A stretch of 14,033 nt of DNA from Bacteroidales bacterium UBA4347 (GTDB lineage: Bacteria > Bacteroidota > Bacteroidia > Bacteroidales > P3): positions 1 through 14,033 of the forward strand of contig DGTB01000192.1 of assembly GCA_002394185.1 (NCBI GenBank), given 5' to 3'. Positions 1 through 7,134 of this stretch are shown here, one piece after another. Position 1 is the first letter of the stretch. Each line of letters begins with the position of its first letter. Below the pieces are notes generated by a model. It was not told the origin of the DNA and did not search any database. It was given only the letters and a program-made list of their open reading frames with translations. Made by a program: the position numbers and the translations under genes.

Positions 1-538
1 GGCCGTAGTTGGCGAAGTCGGCGTAGATGAGGATTTCATCCTCGTCGCGGAAGACCTCGTCGATGTCGCAGTCGATGAGTTCGAGCTCGAGCTCGTCCAT
101 GTCGATGCCGTCCTGCCATGCGACGACGAAAGAGCATTTGCGCTCGAAGAGGAAGTCGTTCATGCCCATGGTGCCGAGTTCGCCCTTGCCGCGGACGAAG
201 GCGGCGCGGAGGTTGGCGACGGTGCGCGTGGGGTTGTCGGTGGCGGTTTCGACGACGATGGCTACGCCGTGGGGGCCTTTGCCGTCGTAGACGACTTCTT
301 TGTAGGCCGACTTGTCCTTCTCGGTGGCGCGTTTGATGGCGCGTTCGACGTTGTCCTTGGGCATGGACTCGCTCTTGGCGGTCTGCATGAGGAGTCGGAG
401 ACGGAGGTTGCTGGAGGGGTCGGGACCGCCGGCAATGACGGCGAGTTCGATTTCCTTGCCGATTTTGGTGAAAGTGCGGGCCATGTGGCCCCAACGTTTG
501 AGTTTGCGTGCTTTGCGGTATTCAAATGCTCTTCCCAT
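1..538 (-). CDS. yebC: YebC/TACO1-family regulator, 3' end cut by window edge
   Basis: About 179 residues are present; the C-terminus lies beyond base 1. The product begins MGRAFEYRKARKLKRWGHMA, the Bacteroidota form of the YebC/PmpR (DUF28, TACO1) N-terminus. It also contains the family blocks MPKDNVERAIKRATEK, YKEVVYDGKGPHGVAIVVE and TATDNPTRTVANLRAAF, so the family call is firm. Members are cytoplasmic three-domain proteins, first described as transcriptional regulators and more recently linked to relief of ribosome stalling at proline-rich stretches; which applies here cannot be read from the sequence. The ATG at 538 lies 4 bp after the TAA stop of the SulP gene, so it is probably the last or next gene of that transcript. 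No separate promoter is visible in the A-rich gap. Confidence 0.95.
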   Translation of the reverse strand, partial: MGRAFEYRKARKLKRWGHMARTFTKIGKEIELAVIAGGPDPSSNLRLRLLMQTAKSESMPKDNVERAIKRATEKDKSAYKEVVYDGKGPHGVAIVVETATDNPTRTVANLRAAFVRGKGELGTMGMNDFLFERKCSFVVAWQDGIDMDELELELIDCDIDEVFRDEDEILIYADFANYG

Positions 539-542
539 AGTA

Positions 543-2240
543 TTATTTTTTTTCTAATTGATTGCGTAAATATTCTGTGCAGTCCTCGAAGGTTTTGAAG
601 GTGTGGTCTTCGGGAACGACACCGGGGATTACCTTGTGGGTGGTCAGCATGTAGAGGGGCTGCGGCTGGATGATGGTCATGAGGACCTGTGTGCCGTTGG
701 CCTGGATTTCCTTGATGGCTTCCTCCATGGCGTAGAGGCCGCTCTGGTCCATGAAGGAAACGAGGCGCATGCGGATGATGACGATTTTGGCGTCGGCGGG
801 GACGGTGGACATGACCTCCTTGAACTTGTTGATGGTGCCGAAGAAGATGGGACCGTTGAGGCGCTGGACGTAGATTTTGTGTGCCACGGTGTCGGGCATG
901 CCGTGCTCGTCGTCCCAGGGGCTTTCCTTGTCGAAGTTGGTGAGTTCCTGGCTGCTGTAGCCGCCCTCGACGAGGTCGGAGGCGCGCTTCATGAAGAGGA
1001 CACAGGCAATGACCATGCCGATGCCGACGGCGGTGAGGAGGTCGACAAAGACGGTGACAAGGAAGACCACGATGAGCACCACGGCGTCGGCGCGCGGTAT
1101 CTTGGGCAGGTCCTTGAAGCCTTTGAAGTCGATGATGCCCCAGCCGACGGTGATGAGGATGCCGGCGAGGACCGACAGCGGAACATACTGGACCACAGAG
1201 CCGAGGCCGAGCATGATGGCCAGCAGCAGCAGGGCGTGCACCATGCCGGAGAGCTGGGTGCGGCCGCCGCTCTTGACGTTGACCACAGTGCGCATGGTGG
1301 CGCCGGCACCGGGGAGTCCGCAGAAGAATCCGGCGACGGCGTTGCCGATGCCCTGTCCTATGAGTTCGCGGTTGGAGTTGTGCTTGGTTTTGGTGATGTT
1401 GTCGGCCACGACGGAGGTGAGCAGTGTGTCGATGGAGCCGAGGCCGGCCAGCGTGAGGCCGGGGATGATGGCAGCGACGAGGACGGTGCCCCAGTTGATG
1501 CCGGAGAGTGCAATCTGGTCGTGCAGGAAGAAAGGCTTGGGCAATCCCGAGGGGATGGCGCCGATGGTGGCCACGCCGTCCATGTTGATGAAAAGCGAGA
1601 CGACCGTCATCACGATAAGGGCCACGAGTGTGGAGGGTACCTTCTTGGTGAGCAGAGGGAAGAGATAGATGATGGCCACGGTGCCGAGGCCGAGGAGGAG
1701 CGCGGTGAGGGAGGTGTGGGAGAAGGCGGCGGGCAGGCCGGCAATCTGGTCGATCATGGAACCGCTGCCGCTCTGGCCCACCAAGGGGTAGAGCTGCTGC
1801 AGGATAATGATGACGCCGATGCCGCTCATGAAGCCGCTGAGCACAGGATAAGGGATATAGCGTACATATTTGCCAATCTTGATGACGCCGAAGAGAATCT
1901 GGAAGAGGCCGCAGAAGATGGCGGCCAGGGCCATGGAGATGAGCACCTCGGAGATGCTGCCGCCCGAGGAGGCCCAGGCGCCGGAGACGAGGGTGGCGGT
2001 GATGACGGTCATGGGGCCCGTGGGGCCGGAGATCTGGCTGTGGGTGCCGCCGAAGAGGGCGGCAAAGAAGCCGAGGAGCATGGCGCCGGTGAGGCCGACG
2101 TAAGCGCCCATGGAGGCAGCGTCGGGGGAGGCTACGCCGCTGAAAGCCTGTATGCCGAAGGCCAGGGCCAGGGGCAATGCGACGATGCCGGCGGTCACTC
2201 CGCCAAACAGGTCGCCTTTGAGATTGCTAAAGAGGTTCAT
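543..2240 (-). CDS. SulP-family anion (sulfate/bicarbonate) transporter with STAS domain
   Basis: The 565-residue product has the usual length and layout of the SulP/SLC26 family. It starts with GDLFGGVTAGIVALPLALAF, the conserved first membrane segment, and continues with a long run of hydrophobic helices to about residue 410. A cytoplasmic STAS domain follows at roughly 450-560, including the block FMDQSGLYAMEEAIKEI that corresponds to the D-x-S-G region of anti-sigma-antagonist folds. Members move sulfate, bicarbonate or related anions, coupled to Na+ or H+; the substrate cannot be fixed from sequence. It lies 37 bp after the PAP2 gene and 4 bp before yebC, in the same direction. Its place in a run with a comB homologue makes a sulfur-linked anion a reasonable but unproven guess. 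The ATG at 2240 fits the family N-terminus. Confidence 0.94.
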   Translation of the reverse strand: MNLFSNLKGDLFGGVTAGIVALPLALAFGIQAFSGVASPDAASMGAYVGLTGAMLLGFFAALFGGTHSQISGPTGPMTVITATLVSGAWASSGGSISEVLISMALAAIFCGLFQILFGVIKIGKYVRYIPYPVLSGFMSGIGVIIILQQLYPLVGQSGSGSMIDQIAGLPAAFSHTSLTALLLGLGTVAIIYLFPLLTKKVPSTLVALIVMTVVSLFINMDGVATIGAIPSGLPKPFFLHDQIALSGINWGTVLVAAIIPGLTLAGLGSIDTLLTSVVADNITKTKHNSNRELIGQGIGNAVAGFFCGLPGAGATMRTVVNVKSGGRTQLSGMVHALLLLAIMLGLGSVVQYVPLSVLAGILITVGWGIIDFKGFKDLPKIPRADAVVLIVVFLVTVFVDLLTAVGIGMVIACVLFMKRASDLVEGGYSSQELTNFDKESPWDDEHGMPDTVAHKIYVQRLNGPIFFGTINKFKEVMSTVPADAKIVIIRMRLVSFMDQSGLYAMEEAIKEIQANGTQVLMTIIQPQPLYMLTTHKVIPGVVPEDHTFKTFEDCTEYLRNQLEKK

Positions 2241-2277
2241 GATACAATTGCTTGATTTGTGTGGATATTATTTTTTT

Positions 2278-2916
2278 TCAATCGAGAGTCCAATAAACGA
2301 GGGATACGGAAAGGATGCCAAGTCCGGCACCAGCCAGCACGTCGCCGGCCCAGTGGCGGTTGTTGTAGATGCGCATGAGGCCCACGAGGGTGGCCACGGC
2401 ATAGCCCGCGACGGCTATCCAGGGGTAATCCTTGCCGTATTCGCGGCGCAGGATTTCAGCCCCTGTAAAGGCGAAGAAGGTGTGTCCGGAGGGGAAACTG
2501 TTGCGGGTGGAATTGTCGGGACGGCGCAGGGCGAAGCCGTACTTGCCGGCGTTGAGCCATCCCGCACCGAGAAGATAACTGGCCCCTTCGAGCTGGGCCA
2601 GCTTCCAGAAGCTGTGCCTGCCTTCAATGCCGCAGAGCGTCAGCACCACGGGCGTCAACGCCGGCAGATACTGGATGTAGTCGTCAAGGTGAAGTCTGGG
2701 CAGGTCGTGGTACATCACCTCGTCGCGAAGGGACACCGCCAGCTCGTTCACCTGGGGTTGGAAAGCAAGCACGCCACCCATACCCGCCAGGGTGACGCCC
2801 GTGATGGCCGGGCCAATGTATTTGCGCATCGGCAAAGACCCATGGATGATGGTGTCGTTCTGCGCCCGGAGGGTCGTGGGGGCTAACAGCAGGAGTATGA
2901 CCAGCAGGTATCTCAT
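2278..2916 (-). CDS. PAP2-superfamily membrane-associated phosphatase
   Basis: The 212-residue protein carries all three signature motifs of the PAP2/type 2 phosphatidic acid phosphatase superfamily: K125-x6-R132-P133, P142-S-G-H145, and R182-x5-H188-x3-D192. H145 and H188 are the expected catalytic histidines and D192 completes the relay. The N-terminus MRYLLVILLLLAPTTLRAQ reads as a signal peptide, with further hydrophobic segments around 36-52, 82-96, 113-123 and 164-181. This suggests an envelope enzyme acting on a lipid phosphate or undecaprenyl pyrophosphate; the substrate is not evident. I chose the ATG at 2916 over an in-frame start 14 codons upstream because it gives a clean signal peptide and an ATGA overlap with the comB stop, which suggests translational coupling. 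Confidence 0.9.
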   Translation of the reverse strand: MRYLLVILLLLAPTTLRAQNDTIIHGSLPMRKYIGPAITGVTLAGMGGVLAFQPQVNELAVSLRDEVMYHDLPRLHLDDYIQYLPALTPVVLTLCGIEGRHSFWKLAQLEGASYLLGAGWLNAGKYGFALRRPDNSTRNSFPSGHTFFAFTGAEILRREYGKDYPWIAVAGYAVATLVGLMRIYNNRHWAGDVLAGAGLGILSVSLVYWTLD

Positions 2917-3608
2917 AGGGTTAAACGTCCGTTGGAAAGCACCGGCACGACGGGGCAAGTATCTATTTTGAATGCAAAGTGCACATCCTCATGGGCACCA
3001 AGGCCATAGAGGCGTTGAACATGGGTGGCGGTGCCGCAATAGGCGAAGGGGTTGGCCTTGGCCTGCTGCCATAGGGCGAGGGCCATGTTGGCGGCATCGC
3101 CGTGGGGCGTGGCCTGGCAGCGCTCGATGATGGCGCCAGCCACAATGGTATCCTCGATGCAGAAGTCGTTCTTCCACCCGCTGCAGAGCAATACCGTGCT
3201 GCGATCCTCTTGCTTCAACCTTTGGCAAAGGGCCGAGAGATTGGCGAAAGCCCCAACGAGCGTCAGGTCGGCGTCGGCAGCGCGGACAATGGACACCGTG
3301 CCGTTGGTGGTGCTATAGGCCAGACGTACACCGCTCATGTCGTTGCGGAGGTATTCCGTCGGTGAATTGCCGTATTCTGCGTCTCCAACTTTGCTGCCAT
3401 TGCGCTCGGCGGCAAGAAGATACCCCATCTGACGGTAGCTCTGAAGGTTGTCAAGACTGTCCAAAGGAACAACAATGCTGCAGCCAGCCTGGAAAGCGGC
3501 GCAGACAGCCGTGGTGGCGCGTAGAAGGTCGATGGCCACAGCGACGTGATTCTCGGTGATGGTTCGGTAGGGGTAGAGGGCCGGAGTCAGTGATACTTCG
3601 ATTTTCAT
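2913..3608 (-). CDS. comB: ComB-family 2-phosphosulfolactate phosphatase
   Basis: The 231-residue protein matches the ComB family at typical length. Recognisable blocks are AIDLLRATTAVCAAF near the N-terminus, GNSPTEY (about 81-87), YSTTNGTVSIVRA (about 98-110) and CSGWKNDFCIEDTIVAGAII (about 142-161), whose acidic residues probably bind Mg2+. In methanogens ComB removes phosphate from 2-phosphosulfolactate on the way to coenzyme M. Many bacteria without coenzyme M carry homologues whose substrate is not established, so the name gives family, not proven function. It starts 11 bp after the DUF799-like gene and overlaps the PAP2 gene by ATGA. Grouping with a PAP2 phosphatase and a SulP anion transporter may point to sulfonate or sulfonolipid metabolism, but this is inference. 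Confidence 0.9.
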   Translation of the reverse strand: MKIEVSLTPALYPYRTITENHVAVAIDLLRATTAVCAAFQAGCSIVVPLDSLDNLQSYRQMGYLLAAERNGSKVGDAEYGNSPTEYLRNDMSGVRLAYSTTNGTVSIVRAADADLTLVGAFANLSALCQRLKQEDRSTVLLCSGWKNDFCIEDTIVAGAIIERCQATPHGDAANMALALWQQAKANPFAYCGTATHVQRLYGLGAHEDVHFAFKIDTCPVVPVLSNGRLTL

Positions 3609-3619
3609 ATAAGTCAGTG

Positions 3620-4381
3620 TCAGTCTGTCAGTTCGGTCTTTTTCATCTCGACAGTTCCGTCGGGATGAATCTGAAGGTTGAAATATTCGGGATGCGAGCG
3701 GATATAGCGCTCGGTGCGGTGCTCGCGGGCACGCTTGCCCGAGGGCAAGTCCTTCAGCACATATTTGTTCAGCGTTTCCACAAGACGGCAGCGCTGGGCG
3801 GTCTCCAGGTCGCAGCCATATTTCTCCGCAAAGGCTTCGTCATCGCGTAGCGGCAGAGGGTTGCCCTTGAAGTCGGTGGGGAGATTTTTACGGGCCGTGA
3901 CGGACACGTGCAACAGCTCATTGTTGCTGACTGCGGAGCGTAACACATACTCCGCCTCTACCGTCCAACTGTTGCCGGTGCTTCTCCAGTTGTGGATGGT
4001 GATGAAGAGCACGGCATCGATGCCAAGCTGGGTATGGTAGTCGGAGATGTCCTCGTTGCGCAGTTGTTTGCCGGTGCGCCATTCGGTGGCGGCAATCTGG
4101 GCCGACGCCAACGGGCCAAGCACATAGTAGCCGTTGTACACCAGAGGGTCGGAGGCGGTGAGATAGAGTTGCCTGGAGGCGATGTTGAGCGAGATGTTGA
4201 GCAGCGAATCCTCCTGTGAGCGCACAGCACGGCGCATGGAAAGGTCGTTGAGGGGAGCCACATAGATGACCGACGGGCGCTCCTTGTAGATATCGCTGTA
4301 GTGATCAAGCTTCTTCTCGCTCTTGCACGACGCCATGAGCATCACGGCCAACATCATCAGTATAGCGGTTCTTGTCTTCAT
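3620..4381 (-). CDS. DUF799/GNA1162-like outer-membrane lipoprotein
   Basis: The product (253 residues from the ATG at 4381) has a lipoprotein signal, MKTRTAILMMLAVMLMASC, with Cys19 as the lipid site. The mature part contains KERPSVIYVAPLNDLS, NGYYVLGPLASAQI and LGIDAVLFITIHNW, which match the DUF799 (GNA1162-type) pattern of a conserved P-x-N segment, a GYYVLP-like segment and a GADAVL-like segment. The last 85 or so residues are charged and look lineage specific. These proteins form a gene set with a CsgG-like and a DUF4810 lipoprotein in several Gram-negatives, thought to form an outer-membrane assembly. The DUF4810-like gene is directly upstream. A GTG at 4390 would give a GTGA overlap with that gene and three extra residues; I prefer the ATG because it starts the signal peptide. 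Confidence 0.83.
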   Translation of the reverse strand: MKTRTAILMMLAVMLMASCKSEKKLDHYSDIYKERPSVIYVAPLNDLSMRRAVRSQEDSLLNISLNIASRQLYLTASDPLVYNGYYVLGPLASAQIAATEWRTGKQLRNEDISDYHTQLGIDAVLFITIHNWRSTGNSWTVEAEYVLRSAVSNNELLHVSVTARKNLPTDFKGNPLPLRDDEAFAEKYGCDLETAQRCRLVETLNKYVLKDLPSGKRAREHRTERYIRSHPEYFNLQIHPDGTVEMKKTELTD

Positions 4382-4386
4382 GGCGG

Positions 4387-5232
4387 TCACTTTTTCTTTT
4401 CGGCTTCACGGGCGGCTTTGGCGGCCTCCCGTTCTGCCTTGCGCTGTGCGGCGCGTTCCTTGTTCTGTTTTTCGCGTTCCTTGCGCTCGGCCTTGCGGGC
4501 TTCCTCTTTCTCCTGCTTGGCTTTCTCACGGTCGAGCTTGGCCTGCTTGCGGGCATCCTTGACGGCTTGCTTGGCGGCAGCTATCGAGTCGGCCACAAAC
4601 TGTTTGCGCGCCGCTTCGGCGGCCTGCTGCTGTTCCAGCAGTTCACGCTTCTCTTTGGCGGTGAGTTCCATGGGATATTCCACCGAGTCCTGCGGAGTCT
4701 GCAGACTGATCCACAACGTGTCGGTACTGTCGATAACGGGGGCTATAAAAGGCAGCGGACGCAGACCTTCGATGGAGTCGTAGGCCCAACTGGCCAGCTG
4801 TCCCATATTGGCGGTGTCGTGCAGCGAGGCCAGGGTGTCCGCCAGCATGTCGGGCATCAGACGCTGCTTGATTCGCTGCACCATGCCGCGGCTTTCGGGG
4901 AACGCCTTCACCTCGGCGTTGAGCATACGGCAGGCGGTGCCTTTATGACCCATCAGGGCCAGTGTGACGCCGTATTCGGCATACATGCCGGGATGCAGCG
5001 TGTCGGCCTTGACGGCGGCATTGATATTCTCAGCATAGGCTGTGGCCAGCGAGTGCAACCCGCCATAGGTGGGATAGGTCTGATACCTCAGCACCTCTGC
5101 TCTCGGCACCCCGACATACGCTCCCGAACAGGCGGTAAGCATATTGAGAATTGAAAATTGAAAAAAGAAAAGCATGACGCACACAATGATGCGCCACATC
5201 TTCTGGTTTCTATTGTTTTTTCCCAATCTCAT
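4387..5232 (-). CDS. DUF4810-like lipoprotein with long K/E/A/R-rich tail
   Basis: The 281-residue product has a signal sequence ending in a lipobox, LTAC (Cys35). Residues about 48-125 follow the DUF4810 pattern: a tyrosine-rich start (LRYQTYPTYGGL) followed by GMYAEYGVTLALMGHKGTA and an AFPESRGMVQRIKQRL segment. From about residue 190 to the end it is almost entirely Lys, Glu, Ala, Arg and Gln, which predicts a long charged alpha-helix or coiled coil not typical of the short DUF4810 proteins. It is the first gene of the run below rnpB and overlaps or abuts the DUF799-like gene, its usual partner. Starts at 5232 or at 5199 (MWRIIVCVMLFFF) are both possible; the second gives a more usual signal peptide. 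No CsgG-like gene precedes it. Confidence 0.75.
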   Translation of the reverse strand: MRLGKNNRNQKMWRIIVCVMLFFFQFSILNMLTACSGAYVGVPRAEVLRYQTYPTYGGLHSLATAYAENINAAVKADTLHPGMYAEYGVTLALMGHKGTACRMLNAEVKAFPESRGMVQRIKQRLMPDMLADTLASLHDTANMGQLASWAYDSIEGLRPLPFIAPVIDSTDTLWISLQTPQDSVEYPMELTAKEKRELLEQQQAAEAARKQFVADSIAAAKQAVKDARKQAKLDREKAKQEKEEARKAERKEREKQNKERAAQRKAEREAAKAAREAEKKK

Positions 5233-5261
5233 TTCAATTTTCTGTTTTTACCTTTCAATTC

Positions 5262-5655
5262 AAAAAAATAGCCAGGGCTTATAAGCCGGGTTCTGTAACC
5301 CTTGCGGGCCTTCTATCATCAATCTGGGGCCGCCGTCGCCGACGGTCTCTATCGACCTACCCTCCGACAACTGCCTTGCGGCAATCGGGCGAGCCAGCCC
5401 GAGTTTGCCGGTTTATTTGGTCTTTCAGCCCATGAGGCTTGCCATCACGCCTGTCACCAGGTCGCGTCGTGGGCTCTTACCCCGCGTTTTCACCCTTACC
5501 CTTGCGGGCGGTTTCTTTTCTGTGGCGCTTGCTGTCGCCCTCCTCTCGCCGCTTGTGCGCGGGGATGGCGCCTTCCCGTTAGGAAGCATGGTGGCTCGCG
5601 CTGCCCGGACTTTCCTCTCGGCATCGCCGAGCGATAGAACAGCCCTGCTATTTTT
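5262..5655 (-). ncRNA. rnpB: RNase P RNA (bacterial class A)
   Basis: Read on the minus strand, this segment has the universal RNase P RNA blocks. GAGGAAAGTCCGGGC (5617-5603) lies near the 5' end and ACAGAACCCGGCTTA (5296-5282) near the 3' end; the two contribute to the P4 pseudoknot core. The ends pair to form P1: AAAAATAGC (5655-5647) with GCTATTTTT (5272-5264), and GGGCT with AGCCC after a small bulge. The 3' strand of P1 runs into a T tract (5268-5262), which probably also ends transcription. The roughly 394-nt length is normal for a class A RNA. It is the catalytic subunit that matures tRNA 5' ends. Short reading frames crossing this segment are not genes. Confidence 0.97.
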
Positions 5656-5669
5656 CGGGTGCAAAGATA
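5656..5669 (-). promoter_or_regulatory. rnpB promoter, -7 box
   Basis: The minus strand reads TATCTTTG at 5669-5662, an exact match to the Bacteroidota -7 consensus TAnnTTTG. It lies 6 bp before the predicted 5' end of RNase P RNA, the right distance for a start site. No good TTTG -33 box is seen 19 bp upstream. The promoter follows a terminator hairpin, so rnpB is probably transcribed independently of the sigma-factor operon above it. Confidence 0.72.
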
Positions 5670-5698
5670 CGCATAATTTTTGAATTGCACGCCGTATT

Positions 5699-5733
5699 AT
5701 ATATAAAATAATGCCGACAGTCTCCCGTCGGCA
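5699..5733 (-). terminator. Hairpin terminator after the 5767-6606 gene
   Basis: A perfect 7-bp stem TGCCGAC/GTCGGCA (5712-5718 with 5727-5733) has an 8-nt loop. On the minus strand it is followed at once by the T-rich tract TTATTTTATATA. It sits 33 bp beyond the stop of the type B-domain gene and just before the rnpB promoter, as expected for a Rho-independent terminator, although the tail is T-rich rather than pure T. Confidence 0.7.
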
Positions 5734-5766
5734 ATGATTATGTGGTAGTTATATTCTCTGCGACAA

Positions 5767-6606
5767 CTATCGGATGATAGTCACCGTTCCCTTTTCCTGA
5801 TGGGGTTTGCCGGCGCTGTCGCGGAATTTGGCTATCCACACATATGCGCCCTGAGGCATGACCATGCCGTCGTGCGTGCCGTCCCACTCAAAGGTGGGGT
5901 CGTTGCTCTTGTACACCTGACGGCCGCCACGGTTGAAGATGGCAATGCGGAATTCACTCACCGTCGAGGAGAACTTCAGCTTGAAACTGCGGTTCTCGTC
6001 CACGTCGCCGTTGGGGGCAATGACGTTGGGGGCCCAGACCAGGTCGTCCACATGCACCACCGTCGACGTGGGGTCCTTGCTCTTTGCGGTTGACGTTTGC
6101 GCAACCTGGACCACGTCGCCATTCACGGTCGTCGGCTCCGCCTTGGCAGTGGCCGGGGTTTTGACCTCCTCGGCAACCGATACCACCTTGGCCTGTTCCA
6201 CGACAGGAGCCGCAGCAGTCTTCACCTCACCCTGGGACACGGGGACCGCGCTGGCCACCTTCACCGGTGCCGGCGGCACCGCTTCGGATACGGTGGGCTT
6301 GACGGCCACGGAAGGAGTCTCACGCACAACCGCGGTGCTCACAGCCTCGCCTGTCTCGGCGACGGCAACCGTCGATACCTCCTGCGGCATCGCCACCTCG
6401 GCCTTCTCGGCAACTGCCACCATCCCCGGGTCTACCATCGGGGTGGCCTTCTCGGCAGGCCACGCCGCCCACACCACGGCAGCCACCGCCACACACGCTG
6501 CCGCCACACCGCCGCCAACCCTGGCCAGACGGCGCACACGCAAGCGACGCTCTATCTTCTCGTATAGCCCTGCGTCGGGCTGCACTCTAAAGTTCTTCAA
6601 GTCCAT
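5767..6606 (-). CDS. Membrane-anchored anti-sigma-like protein with T9SS type B (gliding motility) C-terminal domain
   Basis: The 279-residue product has three parts. Residues 1-29 (MDLKNFRVQPDAGLYEKIERRL) are cytoplasmic and resemble the short P-x-x-x-[YW]-x-x-I-x-x-x-L motif I associate with small Bacteroidota anti-sigma-type proteins. Residues about 30-49 are a transmembrane helix. Residues about 50-190 are a low-complexity Ala/Val/Thr/Pro/Glu linker. The C-terminus from NVIAPNGDVDENRSFKLKF through IFNRGGRQVY and WDGTHDG to KGTVTIIR is the gliding-motility-associated C-terminal domain seen on T9SS type B cargo. The ATG at 6606 is 5 bp after the ECF sigma stop, so the two are surely cotranscribed. 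Inferred role: periplasm- or envelope-sensing partner of that sigma factor. An upstream in-frame extension to 6921 would only overlap the sigma gene out of frame, so I rejected it. Confidence 0.82.
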   Translation of the reverse strand: MDLKNFRVQPDAGLYEKIERRLRVRRLARVGGGVAAACVAVAAVVWAAWPAEKATPMVDPGMVAVAEKAEVAMPQEVSTVAVAETGEAVSTAVVRETPSVAVKPTVSEAVPPAPVKVASAVPVSQGEVKTAAAPVVEQAKVVSVAEEVKTPATAKAEPTTVNGDVVQVAQTSTAKSKDPTSTVVHVDDLVWAPNVIAPNGDVDENRSFKLKFSSTVSEFRIAIFNRGGRQVYKSNDPTFEWDGTHDGMVMPQGAYVWIAKFRDSAGKPHQEKGTVTIIR

Positions 6607-6611
6607 ATTCT

Positions 6612-7133
6612 TTATCCTTTTTCGTTTTCCAACAATTCCTTCAGGAAGAGACATGACCGGCTGAACATCACCCTCAGGTTCTTCAAACTGGTGTTCAACC
6701 TCCGTGCCGTTTCTTCCGGTGTCACCCCCTCGATCTCCAGCAGGTTGAATACCGCACGGTATCTCTCCGGCAGTTTCTGCAGGGCCGCCACCACCTCCTC
6801 TTGGGCAAAGGGGTCCAGCGGCGGTGCCGCAGGCTCGCTCTTCACCTCGTCGAGGCTCACGGTCTCCATGCGGTCGCGCAGGTGGTTCAGGCACTCGTTG
6901 ACCATCAGCTGGTACACCCATGCCATCAGCTTCTCCGGCTCGCGCAGACGGCCTATCCGCTCAAAAACCTTCACATAGCCGTCCTGCATCACATCCTGCG
7001 CCTCTTCGCGGTTGCGGCAATAGCGCATGCACACACCCATAGCCATCGGAGCCGTGGTCTCGTAGAGGCGGCGCATGGCCCTGCGGTCACGGCGCCGGCA
7101 TTCCTCGACCAACTGTGTGTACATTTCTTCCAT
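6612..7133 (-). CDS. ECF-type RNA polymerase sigma factor
   Basis: The 173-residue product has both domains of an ECF (sigma-70 family group 4) factor. Region 2 covers roughly residues 13-85, including CRNREEAQDVMQDGYVKVFE and LMAWVYQLMVNECLNHLRDR. Region 4 covers about 118-170, with LPERYRAVFNLLEIEGVTPE, then ETARRLNTSLKNLRVMFSRS forming the helix-turn-helix that reads the -35/-33 element. I chose the ATG at 7133 (MEEMYTQLVEEC) because it gives the normal ECF start. ATG 7151 and GTG 7190 are also in frame but would translate a run of palindromes. It is followed after 5 bp by the membrane protein that is its likely anti-sigma partner. The 56 bp before it consist of three inverted repeats and share two sequence blocks with the region before the second ECF gene. 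Confidence 0.92.
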   Translation of the reverse strand: MEEMYTQLVEECRRRDRRAMRRLYETTAPMAMGVCMRYCRNREEAQDVMQDGYVKVFERIGRLREPEKLMAWVYQLMVNECLNHLRDRMETVSLDEVKSEPAAPPLDPFAQEEVVAALQKLPERYRAVFNLLEIEGVTPEETARRLNTSLKNLRVMFSRSCLFLKELLENEKG

Positions 7134-7134
7134 T

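Noticed and set aside
603..2255. A 550-codon open frame on the plus strand, antisense to the SulP gene
   Set aside because: It mirrors the codon bias of the real gene, gives a protein of almost only Gly, Asp, Glu, Ala, His and Val, and has no recognisable domain.
5302..5690. Several open frames of 60-110 codons on both strands
   Set aside because: They lie inside or across the RNase P RNA gene and its promoter and have no coding features.
6607..6921. Upstream extension of the type B-domain protein through the sigma gene
   Set aside because: It is an out-of-frame shadow of the sigma gene; the ATG at 6606 gives a sensible cytoplasmic N-terminus directly after the sigma stop.
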